Below are positions 1 through 7,097 of a DNA stretch of 12,613 nucleotides, piece by piece; positions within the stretch are counted from its first letter, which is position 1, and each line of letters opens with the position of its first letter. This stretch comes from Nitrospinota bacterium (GTDB taxonomy: Bacteria; Nitrospinota; Nitrospinia; UBA9942). Below the pieces are notes generated by a model. The model saw nothing but the letters and a program-made list of their open reading frames with translations. It was not told where the DNA came from and ran no database searches. The position numbers and the translations under genes were made by a program. Location of the stretch: positions 1 to 12,613 of the forward strand of contig JACRGN010000098.1 of assembly GCA_016234205.1 (NCBI GenBank), in the 5' to 3' direction.

Positions 1-1
1 G

Positions 2-133
2 GTTAATAATTATGATATAGATACTCCTGAGAGGGCTATTCAGGTTATCTCAGGGCTCAAAGGTGAGACGAGGGTAAATCTTGACCTGATGAGGGATGGA
101 CAGAGGGTAAGTTTTAATTATCAGATTAGGTAA
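2..133 (+). CDS. gspC: GspC-like T2SS protein, C-terminal end (partial)
   Basis: This is the last 43 codons of a gene entering from the left edge in frame 2 and ending at TAA 131-133. The peptide reads as the distal half of a PDZ domain: an NNYDIDTPERA stretch (the usual GspC pattern is ING-x-D-x-x-x-P-x-x-A), then ISGLKGETRVNLDLMRDGQ and a final beta strand ending NYQIR. GspC is the inner-membrane clamp protein whose periplasmic HR and PDZ regions link the inner-membrane platform to the secretin. The assignment rests on this PDZ tail plus position directly upstream of gspD, the usual gspC-gspD order. A PDZ tail alone could also come from a serine protease or another periplasmic protein, so the name depends partly on context. 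The N-terminal membrane anchor and HR domain lie outside the window. Confidence 0.8.
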   Translation, partial: VNNYDIDTPERAIQVISGLKGETRVNLDLMRDGQRVSFNYQIR

Positions 134-175
134 AAGGAAGATTAAAATTCATCAAGAAAACATAAAACCTTATTG

Positions 176-269
176 AACACGAATTGCACGAATATACAAA
201 TCTCACAAATAATATAAATTTTCTGGTAATAATAATTCGTGGAATTAGTCTATTCGTGTCATTCGTGTT
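176..269. repeat. Iterated-unit palindrome 1 (9-bp unit), gspC-gspD spacer
   Basis: An imperfect inverted repeat fills most of the 169-bp gspC-gspD spacer. Arms 176-213 and 232-269 match at about 30 of 38 positions by hand alignment; the outer 9 bp match perfectly. The left arm is itself periodic: CACGAAT at 178 and 187, then related TACAAAT at 195 and CACAAAT at 204. The right arm carries ATTCGTG at 235, 252 and 261, with a degenerate copy near 243-250. No coding potential, long T tract or obvious target-site duplication was seen. It could be a dispersed REP- or MITE-like element, or an mRNA hairpin between cistrons. Confidence 0.8.
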
Positions 270-286
270 AAAGTCTTTGTATTTTA

Positions 287-294
287 TAAAAGGG
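287..294 (+). promoter_or_regulatory. Ribosome binding site of gspD
   Basis: A purine-rich AAAAGGG stretch ends at 294, 8 nt before the ATG at 303. It supports that start, which is also directly followed by a signal peptide. It is the only recognisable Shine-Dalgarno-like site among the three T2SS genes that start in this window. Confidence 0.55.
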
Positions 295-302
295 CATTTT
301 CA

Positions 303-2282
303 ATGAAACAGATTACAAACAAAATGGTTTTTAAGATATTCATAATCCTCTTTTTTGTCTCTATGTCAGGGTCTCCGTTTGCTGAGGAGACATCAAAGGA
401 GGTTTCTAAGGAAAAAACTCAGGAAATTCTTAAGAAGGATAACAAGATTACAATAAATCTTGTTGATGTGGATATCTCTACACTCGTCAAATTTATAAGT
501 GAGCTAACAGGGAAAAACTTTATATATGACGAGAGGCTGAAGGGAAAGATTACAGTAATCGCACCATCAAAACTTTCTACTGATGAGGCTTTTAATCTGT
601 TTACCTCTTTATTGGAGCTAAAGGGATTTACTCTTATTACTACCGGGAATGCCTATAAGATAATTCCATCGGCAATGGCGAGACAGAGCGGGACTGAAAT
701 AGTAAGAGAGACAGAGAAGATAAAGGTGAATGATACCTATATTGTCCGGCTCATTCCATTAAATTTCATAGCAGGTCAGGATGCTGTTACATTTATCCAG
801 CCTCTTGTTTCAAAAGATGGTTATGCCTCAGCCTTTGGACCAGGGAATGCCCTATTGGTGGTAGATACTGCCCTCAATATAGAAAAGATACTGGAGATAT
901 TAAAGGGTATAGACAAAGAGGATGAGCAACGTGAATCAGAGATTGTCTATATTAAATATGCCCAGGCGGAGAATATCAGCAAAGTATTAAGGGAGAGGGG
1001 ACAATACAGAAAAAGCGGAACAATGCAAGGACAGCCCCCACGCCCTGTTGAGGGGAGGATAATTCCTGATACGAGGTTAAATGCAATTATCCTTTTCGGG
1101 TCTTTTAGTGAGAGAGAGGAGTATAAAAGGATTATTGCCATATTGGATGTCCCGCCGCCGGAGACCTCTGCCAGAATTAATGTCTATTATCTTGAGAATG
1201 CGGAGGCTGCCGAGATTTCAAAGGTTCTTGAGGGATTGACACGGCCTTCACCTCCGCCGCCAGGTGTACAACCGTCACAAACGACGGCTGAATTTACAGG
1301 AAGGATTGCTATAACTCCTGATAAGGCGACTAATTCCCTGATTGTCATGTCGTCCCCTGAAGATTACCAGACGCTTTTACAGGTAATCAAAAAACTTGAC
1401 AGAAGGCCAAGGCAGGTTTTTGTGGAGGCAATGATAACAGAGGTCTTTATTGATAAGGCACTTGATATGGGGACAAGATGGAGGGCTTCTGCAAAAAATG
1501 ATAAAGGCGAGCCTGTAGCGATTGGCGGTGTCGGGACTGTTGATTCAACGCAGGTTCAGAATATAATCGGCGGTATGGCAGGGTTAACTGTGGGAGGGAT
1601 GGGCAATTTTGTTACTGTCCCTGTAACAAGGGGGGATGGGACATCATATAATCTGACTGCCCCTGGTTTTGCAGCCCTTTTCAGCCTTAAACAATTTAGG
1701 GATGCTATAAATGTCCTTTCCACTCCCCATATCCTTACCAGTGATAATAAAGAGGCTGAGATTATTGTTGGTGAGAATGTCCCTTTCCTGAGTAAGTTTG
1801 AGAGAGAGACAACCACTACTAACCAGCCGATACTACAATCCATTGAGAGAAAGGATGTGGGTATTACTCTAAAGATAAAGCCCCAGATAAGCGAAGGGGA
1901 TTATGTAAAGCTTGATATATATCAGGAAATTTCTGCTGTTGCCCCTACTTCTCAGGCAGGGGGACAGGCAAAGGATATTATTACTACAAAACGCTCTGCA
2001 AAGACATCAGTCGTTGTAAAGAATGAGCAGACAATAGTCATCGGCGGATTGATACAGGATAAAGAGATAAAGAATGTAACAAAGGTTCCGCTCCTCGGAG
2101 ACATCCCGCTATTAGGCTGGCTCTTTAAATACTCCTCAACACAGAGACAAAAGATAAACCTTCTCATCTATCTCACTCCATCAATAGTAAAAGATTTTAG
2201 TGACCTTGACACCCTTAAAGATAAGACTGAGGAGAAATTTAAGGGTGGTGTTTCAGAGAAGGAGGGACAAAAACCTGATTAA
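303..2282 (+). CDS. gspD: Type II secretion system secretin GspD
   Basis: This is the outer-membrane channel of the T2SS, a multimeric beta-barrel gate through which folded exoproteins leave the periplasm. The 659-aa protein starts with a Sec signal peptide (residues 1-27: K-rich start, hydrophobic IFIILFFVSM core, likely cleavage after the Ala of SPFA). The N0 domain spans about 48-118, followed by N1 (about 145-204), N2 (about 212-283) and N3 (about 290-366). N3 carries a proline-rich loop near 315-325. The secretin domain covers about 370-632, with VFVEAMITEV at its start, the glycine-rich GGMAGLTVGGMGNF gate region near 423-436, and the diagnostic VPLLGDIPLLGWLF near 595-608. Only a short charged tail follows (633-659), with no clear pilotin-binding S-domain, so delivery to the outer membrane may not use a classical GspS pilotin. 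The size is typical. Order gspC-D-E-F supports a T2SS secretin over a type IV pilus PilQ. Confidence 0.95.
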   Translation: MKQITNKMVFKIFIILFFVSMSGSPFAEETSKEVSKEKTQEILKKDNKITINLVDVDISTLVKFISELTGKNFIYDERLKGKITVIAPSKLSTDEAFNLFTSLLELKGFTLITTGNAYKIIPSAMARQSGTEIVRETEKIKVNDTYIVRLIPLNFIAGQDAVTFIQPLVSKDGYASAFGPGNALLVVDTALNIEKILEILKGIDKEDEQRESEIVYIKYAQAENISKVLRERGQYRKSGTMQGQPPRPVEGRIIPDTRLNAIILFGSFSEREEYKRIIAILDVPPPETSARINVYYLENAEAAEISKVLEGLTRPSPPPPGVQPSQTTAEFTGRIAITPDKATNSLIVMSSPEDYQTLLQVIKKLDRRPRQVFVEAMITEVFIDKALDMGTRWRASAKNDKGEPVAIGGVGTVDSTQVQNIIGGMAGLTVGGMGNFVTVPVTRGDGTSYNLTAPGFAALFSLKQFRDAINVLSTPHILTSDNKEAEIIVGENVPFLSKFERETTTTNQPILQSIERKDVGITLKIKPQISEGDYVKLDIYQEISAVAPTSQAGGQAKDIITTKRSAKTSVVVKNEQTIVIGGLIQDKEIKNVTKVPLLGDIPLLGWLFKYSSTQRQKINLLIYLTPSIVKDFSDLDTLKDKTEEKFKGGVSEKEGQKPD

Positions 2283-2283
2283 T

Positions 2284-2370
2284 AGAACGCAGATAAACGC
2301 AGAAACTACGGATTAACACAGATTTAAAAATTATATTTAAATCTTCTTTTTCTGCGTTCATCTGAGTTCT
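2284..2370. repeat. Iterated-unit palindrome 2 (10-bp unit), gspD-gspE spacer
   Basis: An imperfect palindrome begins 1 nt after the gspD stop codon. Outer arms 2284-2305 and 2349-2370 match at 20 of 22 positions. An inner perfect 9-bp pair, AGATTTAAA at 2320-2328 and TTTAAATCT at 2336-2344, encloses a 7-nt loop. The left arm has a 10-bp rhythm: AACGCAGATA 2286-2295, AACGCAGAAA 2296-2305, then diverged CTACGGATTA and ACACAGATTT. It has no T tract after the stem, so it is a poor intrinsic terminator. Its sequence is unrelated to the palindromes at 176-269 and 3984-4058, although its architecture is the same. Confidence 0.85.
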
Positions 2371-2384
2371 ATAGGTTTTATAAT
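2357..2384 (+). promoter_or_regulatory. Possible sigma-70-type promoter upstream of gspE
   Basis: A perfect TATAAT lies at 2379-2384, 51 nt before the gspE start. A weak -35-like TTCATC (3 of 6 consensus) lies at 2357-2362 with a 16-bp gap, inside the right arm of palindrome 2. In AT-rich spacer DNA such a hexamer can occur by chance, and gspE may simply be read through from gspD. Confidence 0.22.
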
Positions 2385-2435
2385 TTTCTATACATGAAAC
2401 ATATTCTTAACTGGTACTCTGTTGCACTGTAATTT

Positions 2436-3983
2436 ATGAAGGATGAACTCATAAGCATAATTAAAGCCCACGGCTTCCCCTACATAGATGAAATTGATAG
2501 TGAAGATATTGACCCCACCCTTATTGAAAGAATACCCCTCTCATTTGCAAAGGGGAATCTCGTCATACCTTTGAGAAAAGAGAATGGAAAGGTATTGGTG
2601 GCATTGGCAGACCCAAAGGGGATTTTTGCCCTAAATGATGTAGAGAAATTCCTATTTAACCCTGTAACCCCTGTCTTTACACGGCAGGAGAATATCTTAA
2701 ATGCCATTCACAGGTTCTATGACAGGCTCTCAGGCTCTGCACAGGAGGTGATAGACGGGCTTAGCAGCGAGAGTCTTGATACCCTTGCCACAGAGTGGGA
2801 AGAGCCGAAGGACCTCCTTGAGCTTGTAGATGAAGCACCTATTATAAAGCTTCTAAATTCTCTCCTCTTTCAGGCTGTGAAAGAGAGGGCAAGTGATATT
2901 CATATTGAGCCTTATGAAAAGGTAGTTGAGGTTAGATTCAGGGTTGATGGTGTCTTATATCCTGTCCTCTCCCCGCCTAAGGCAATTCAGGAGGCGACCA
3001 TCTCAAGGGTGAAGGTCATGGCAGGACTTGATATAGCAGAGAAGAGGCTCCCGCAGGATGGCAGGATCAGACTCCTTATAGCAGGGAAGGATATTGATGT
3101 GAGGGTATCAGTCATCCCTACATCATTTGGAGAGAGGGTAGTATTGAGACTCCTTGACCGTAAGGGAGGGATTATAGAATTTGAAGGGTTAGGGTTTAAT
3201 CAAGGGCAGGTTGAAATGATGTATTCACTCCTTTCAAGGAATAGCGGGATTATCCTTGTCACAGGACCAACCGGCTCTGGAAAGACAACAACCCTTTACT
3301 CAGCCTTAAACCGTATAAACTCTGCTAAAAGAAATATTATAACTGTAGAAGACCCTGTTGAATATCAGTTAAAGGGTATAGGTCAGCTCAATATAAATCC
3401 AAAAATTGGTCTGACCTTTGCCCACGGACTCCGTTCTATCTTAAGACAGGATCCAGATGTTATTATGGTTGGAGAAATCAGGGATATGGAGACTGCCGAG
3501 ATTGCCATCCATGCCTCATTGACAGGACATCTCGTAATCTCAACCCTTCATACAAATGATGCCCCTACAGCAATTACACGGCTTGTAGATATGGGGATAG
3601 AGAGATTCCTTGTCGCATCATCCCTATCTGCTGTCCTTGCACAGAGGCTTGTCCGTGTCTTGTGCCAATACTGCAAAGAGGAGTATACGCCGCAATCAGA
3701 TGAGATATCTGCCTTTAAACAATATAATGTGCGAAGATTATGGAAACCTGTCGGATGTGAAAGATGCTTTAAGAGCGGTTATCATGGAAGGACAGGGATA
3801 TTTGAGTTTCTTATTGTAGACCAGGATATGCATTCTGTGATTTTAAAGAATCCTGACTCATCAAGCCTTAAGGAATATGCCCTTTCAAAGGGGATGAAGA
3901 CACTTAAGGATGATGGTCTTAATAAAGCAGCCGCAGGGGTTACGAGCCTTGAGGAGATTATAAGGGTAACACAAATCAATTAA
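2436..3983 (+). CDS. gspE: Type II secretion ATPase GspE
   Basis: This is the cytoplasmic hexameric ATPase of the GspE/PilB family, which powers pseudopilus assembly at the inner-membrane platform. At 515 aa it has normal length. The N-terminal domain (about 1-110) has N1E-like features (SFAKGNLVIPLR, VALADP). The catalytic part shows Walker A GPTGSGKTT at 277-285, an Asp box ITVEDPVEY at 302-310, a Walker B region DPDVIMVGEIRD at 339-350 and a His box STLHTNDA at 369-376. Four cysteines in two CxxC pairs (C410/C413 and C441/C444) form the zinc-binding insert of GspE and PilB relatives. ATG 2436 is the earliest possible start, because an in-frame TAA lies at 2430-2432. No Shine-Dalgarno sequence precedes it, which is unusual. 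The gene sits between gspD and gspF, separated from each by a palindromic repeat. Confidence 0.95.
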   Translation: MKDELISIIKAHGFPYIDEIDSEDIDPTLIERIPLSFAKGNLVIPLRKENGKVLVALADPKGIFALNDVEKFLFNPVTPVFTRQENILNAIHRFYDRLSGSAQEVIDGLSSESLDTLATEWEEPKDLLELVDEAPIIKLLNSLLFQAVKERASDIHIEPYEKVVEVRFRVDGVLYPVLSPPKAIQEATISRVKVMAGLDIAEKRLPQDGRIRLLIAGKDIDVRVSVIPTSFGERVVLRLLDRKGGIIEFEGLGFNQGQVEMMYSLLSRNSGIILVTGPTGSGKTTTLYSALNRINSAKRNIITVEDPVEYQLKGIGQLNINPKIGLTFAHGLRSILRQDPDVIMVGEIRDMETAEIAIHASLTGHLVISTLHTNDAPTAITRLVDMGIERFLVASSLSAVLAQRLVRVLCQYCKEEYTPQSDEISAFKQYNVRRLWKPVGCERCFKSGYHGRTGIFEFLIVDQDMHSVILKNPDSSSLKEYALSKGMKTLKDDGLNKAAAGVTSLEEIIRVTQIN

Positions 3984-4058
3984 AGTATCAAAGAGTCAAA
4001 GTGTCAGGGTGTCAGAGTTAAAATCTTTGACTCTTTGACACTATGACTCTCTGACACT
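3984..4058. repeat. Iterated-unit palindrome 3 (8-bp unit), gspE-gspF spacer
   Basis: The palindrome starts immediately after the gspE stop and ends 5 nt before the gspF ATG, so it is essentially the whole spacer. Arms 3984-4016 and 4026-4058 pair at 26 of 33 positions, plus three G-U pairs if read as RNA. The left arm is an octamer series, AGTATCAA, AGAGTCAA, AGTGTCAG, GGTGTCAG. The right arm runs as the inverted series (TCTTTGAC, ACTATGAC, TCTCTGAC types). Only ATTTT follows the stem, so it is at best a weak terminator. It leaves no room for a normal ribosome binding site for gspF. Confidence 0.85.
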
Positions 4059-4063
4059 ATTTT

Positions 4064-5257
4064 ATGACAACATTCAGATATAAGGCATATAACGGAAGAG
4101 GTATTGAGGTTGATGGCAATCTAAGTGCTGATAGTATCAGGGATGCAGCTCAAAGATTAAAGAAGGATGGGCTTTATCCGAGAGAGGTATCTGAAATAGG
4201 GACTAACGGGTATATCCGCAAAGGTATATCCATTCAAGAGCTCGCCCTTACAACAAGACAGTTAGCCACACTCATAACGGCAGGTTCAATCCTATCAGAT
4301 GCCCTTGCTGTATTGGCAGATGGGGAAAAGAATGTCAGACTCAGGTCAATCCTTCTCAGCATCAAAAATAAGGTTGCCGAGGGTATCTCCCTTTCAAATG
4401 CCCTTAGTGATTATCCGAGAATATTCTCAGAAATTTATAGGGGGATGGTTGCGGCAGGGGAGGCAAGCGGCTCTCTTGATAAAGTCCTGCTGCGACTCTC
4501 AGAATATCTTGAGGGTAGGGCAAAGATTATAAGGGATATCCGTTCCGCCATTATATATCCATTCTTTATGACATTAGTTGGTATTTGTGTCCTCTCCTTT
4601 CTATTTATATTTGTCATACCGAAGATAACAAGGATTTTTGAAGACACAAAAAGCACCCTGCCATGGATTACACTCATACTTATATGGGTTACAAATTTCA
4701 TCAGATACTACTGGTTTGTAATGATTATTGGCATGATTGCTGTTGGCTGGATGGTAAGATTTTATATCAGAATACCGTTCGGGAGAGAAGTAATAGATAA
4801 CCTATTCCTAAAAATACCATGGATTGGCAGACTTGTCAGTCACTTTTATATCACTAATCTGACCAGGACACTCGGAAGCCTCTTGAAAGAAGGCGTACCA
4901 ATGCTAAAGGCATTAGAGATGACAAAAGGAGTTTTAAGCCATGCAGTTTTCAATAAGGTGATAGATAATGCTATTCAGGATGTTGTAGGAGGGGCATCTC
5001 TTTCTATGAGCATCAAGAAAGCGGACAGCATACCTCCAATAGTTGTCCATACGATTACTGTTGGAGAAAAGGGGGGGAATCTTGGCGATGTGCTTTTAAA
5101 GGTTTCTGAGACATATGGACAGGAGCTTGAGGCAGAGGTGAAAAGGGGATTAATCCTTTTAGAGCCTGTCTTGATTCTTGTTATGGGAATTATTGTCGGA
5201 TTTATAGTGCTTGCCATACTTATTCCTATATTTCAATTGAACAGGGGGATAATGTGA
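4064..5257 (+). CDS. gspF: Type II secretion inner-membrane platform protein GspF
   Basis: This is the polytopic platform protein of the T2SS, which couples the GspE ATPase to pseudopilus assembly. The 397-aa length is typical. It begins with the conserved opening (TFRYKAYNGRG...GNLSADS...A...L...GLYP). It contains two T2SSF repeats, about 62-185 and 262-385, each with the TRQLATLI/LTRTLGSLL-type start and a GE-x-(S/G)-G-(S/N)-L motif (GEASGSL 132-138, GEKGGNL 334-340). Hydrophobic segments lie at about 164-188, 201-232 and 363-391. ATG 4064 gives the canonical N-terminus, yet no Shine-Dalgarno sequence is present: the five preceding bases are ATTTT and the palindrome lies just upstream. Translational coupling or leaderless-like initiation is possible. 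The next gene starts six bases after the stop and is not a pseudopilin. Confidence 0.95.
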   Translation: MTTFRYKAYNGRGIEVDGNLSADSIRDAAQRLKKDGLYPREVSEIGTNGYIRKGISIQELALTTRQLATLITAGSILSDALAVLADGEKNVRLRSILLSIKNKVAEGISLSNALSDYPRIFSEIYRGMVAAGEASGSLDKVLLRLSEYLEGRAKIIRDIRSAIIYPFFMTLVGICVLSFLFIFVIPKITRIFEDTKSTLPWITLILIWVTNFIRYYWFVMIIGMIAVGWMVRFYIRIPFGREVIDNLFLKIPWIGRLVSHFYITNLTRTLGSLLKEGVPMLKALEMTKGVLSHAVFNKVIDNAIQDVVGGASLSMSIKKADSIPPIVVHTITVGEKGGNLGDVLLKVSETYGQELEAEVKRGLILLEPVLILVMGIIVGFIVLAILIPIFQLNRGIM

Positions 5258-5263
5258 TTTATA

Positions 5264-7090
5264 ATGTTTGCTATGGATATATCAAAATATTTATTACTCT
5301 TTCTATGCTCCTTTACTGGCTCATTAATCTTTACACCTGTCATAAAGATTGTATCTGAAAAACTTGGAAAGGTGTCAGAGGTGAGGGAGGACAGGTGGCA
5401 TAAAAAGCCTACGGCACTTTTGGGTGGTATTGCTATATGGGCTTCGTGGCTGATTGTAACTACATTTTTTATCCCTCAATTTAATTACAAATTGCCCATT
5501 CTATTGAGTGCCACTGCAATCTTTATCCTTGGCTTAATTGATGATATTGTAAAACTCAACCCACAGGTAAAACTTGTAGGACAGATTATCATTGCCTCAT
5601 CACTTACATTATCAGGTATTGTTATAGAAATTATACCCTATCCTGTAATAAGCATCCCCTTTACAATTCTATGGCTTGTTGGGATAACGAATTCATTTAA
5701 TCTTCTTGATAATATGGATGGACTATCGGCAGGTATTGCTGCTATTGCATCCGCCTCACTGGGAATATTCTTAGTCCAATCAGGCAATTATAGTGTTGCC
5801 CCGCTGGCTTTTATATTGACAGGGGCGTCACTTGGTTTTCTTATTTATAATTTTAATCCGGCAAAGATATTCATGGGTGACTGCGGCAGCATGTTCCTTG
5901 GATTCCTCCTTTCATCTACAGCAATAATCGGCACATGGAGAGAGGCATCAAATCTTATTGCTACAATGGTAGTCCCGCTTCTGGTCCTTGGTATTCCAAT
6001 ATTTGATACAACATTTGTAACACTTACAAGGAAACTGCGGGGAAAAGCCATATCTGATGGTGGGAAAGACCATATATCCCACAGGCTTGTAGCCTTAGGT
6101 TTGAGCGAAAGGCAGGTAGTATTATCCCTTTATGGGTTCTCAATACTCTTTGCCCTTCTTGCACTCTATTTCAGTATAAATCCATTTGTAATAATGACTG
6201 TTGCTGTTCTATCGGCAATCGGGCTTTATCTCTTCGGGATTTTTCTCGGCGATGAGAAAATGTACTCAAGCTCTAACAAAGAAATTGAGGTAATAATTGC
6301 AAAGAGGCAGTATCGTAAATCCGGAATAAACTTAAGCAGGAGGAGGATTGCCGAGATTATTATGGATTTGATATTAATCTCTGTAGCATATTTCTCTGCA
6401 TACCTGCTCAGGTTTGAAGGAAGATTGATAAATCCTAACCTGATATTTTTTGTAAATACACTTCCATGGGTTGTAATTGTAAAACTTATAGTCTTCTATT
6501 ACTTTGGTGTCTATCAAAGTATATGGAGATATGTGGGTATCAGGGATATGACGGCAATAGTAAAAGGTGCAACATTGAGCACTCTTATTATTATGGTTGG
6601 AATCGTAATGACGGCCAGATTTAAGGACTATTCAAGGGCAGTTTTTATTGCAGACTGGCTGCTTACCATAGTAATGATAGGCGGAAGCAGGCTTGCCTTA
6701 AGGTCTTTAAAAGAATATCTGATAGACCATAGAAAGAGTGATGGCAGGAGAATAGTAATTATTGGTGCCGGAGATGCCGGGGAGTTGATATTAAGAGAGA
6801 TAAGGAACAACAATGATATTAATTTTAATGTGGTGGGTTTTATAGATGATGACCCTGCAAAACAGAGATACAGGATTCATGGAGTATCTGTATTGGGAAG
6901 TACCGATAATCTAAAGGAAATAAAGCAAAAACATAATATTGAAGATGCAATCATTGCCATTCCTTCTGCATCAAGGGAGACAATGGATATGATTATTGAT
7001 AAATGCAACAATGCAAATCTTGATATAAAAACCATCCCAACGATGAAGAGTGTTATGGGAGAGATGGCCGTGAGACCTGAGGTTTCTTAA
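5264..7090 (+). CDS. WecA/TagO-type phosphoglycosyltransferase fused to a CapD-like membrane/Rossmann module
   Basis: This 608-aa two-part membrane protein probably transfers a sugar-1-phosphate from a UDP-sugar to undecaprenyl phosphate, the first step of envelope glycan assembly. Residues 1 to about 335 are a polytopic PNPT (Glycos_transf_4) domain with HKKPTALLGG at 46-55, catalytic Asp pair D93-D94 in LIDDIVKLNPQVKL, NSFNLLDNMDGL at 143-154, PAKIFMGDCGSMFLG at 199-213 and DHISHR at 269-274. Residues about 358-480 resemble the membrane domain of CapD/FlaA1/PglF proteins (RRRIAEIIMD, AYLLRFEG, FGVYQSIWRY). Residues about 495-600 form its first Rossmann (CoA_binding_3) domain with GAGDAGE at 501-507. 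The catalytic SDR domain is absent, and there is no remnant downstream. The same membrane-Rossmann module precedes the catalytic domain in WbaP-type transferases, so a regulatory role is plausible. The sugar substrate is unknown. ATG 5273 (residue 4) is an alternative start; GGGGGA at 5244-5249 is rather far from either. Confidence 0.88.
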   Translation: MFAMDISKYLLLFLCSFTGSLIFTPVIKIVSEKLGKVSEVREDRWHKKPTALLGGIAIWASWLIVTTFFIPQFNYKLPILLSATAIFILGLIDDIVKLNPQVKLVGQIIIASSLTLSGIVIEIIPYPVISIPFTILWLVGITNSFNLLDNMDGLSAGIAAIASASLGIFLVQSGNYSVAPLAFILTGASLGFLIYNFNPAKIFMGDCGSMFLGFLLSSTAIIGTWREASNLIATMVVPLLVLGIPIFDTTFVTLTRKLRGKAISDGGKDHISHRLVALGLSERQVVLSLYGFSILFALLALYFSINPFVIMTVAVLSAIGLYLFGIFLGDEKMYSSSNKEIEVIIAKRQYRKSGINLSRRRIAEIIMDLILISVAYFSAYLLRFEGRLINPNLIFFVNTLPWVVIVKLIVFYYFGVYQSIWRYVGIRDMTAIVKGATLSTLIIMVGIVMTARFKDYSRAVFIADWLLTIVMIGGSRLALRSLKEYLIDHRKSDGRRIVIIGAGDAGELILREIRNNNDINFNVVGFIDDDPAKQRYRIHGVSVLGSTDNLKEIKQKHNIEDAIIAIPSASRETMDMIIDKCNNANLDIKTIPTMKSVMGEMAVRPEVS

Positions 7091-7097
7091 AATCCCG

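Noticed and set aside
173..290. Promoter upstream of gspD (TTGAAC at 173-178, TATAAA at 285-290)
   Set aside because: The two hexamers are far too distant to pair. Neither has a good partner at 16-18 bp, so no promoter is called.
2284..2370. Rho-independent terminator after gspD
   Set aside because: The stem is long, AT-rich and not followed by a T tract, and the downstream genes continue the same T2SS pathway.
3984..4058. CRISPR-like short repeats in the gspE-gspF spacer
   Set aside because: Units are only 8 bp, contiguous, degenerate and inverted in the second half. There are no unique spacers of CRISPR length and no cas genes.
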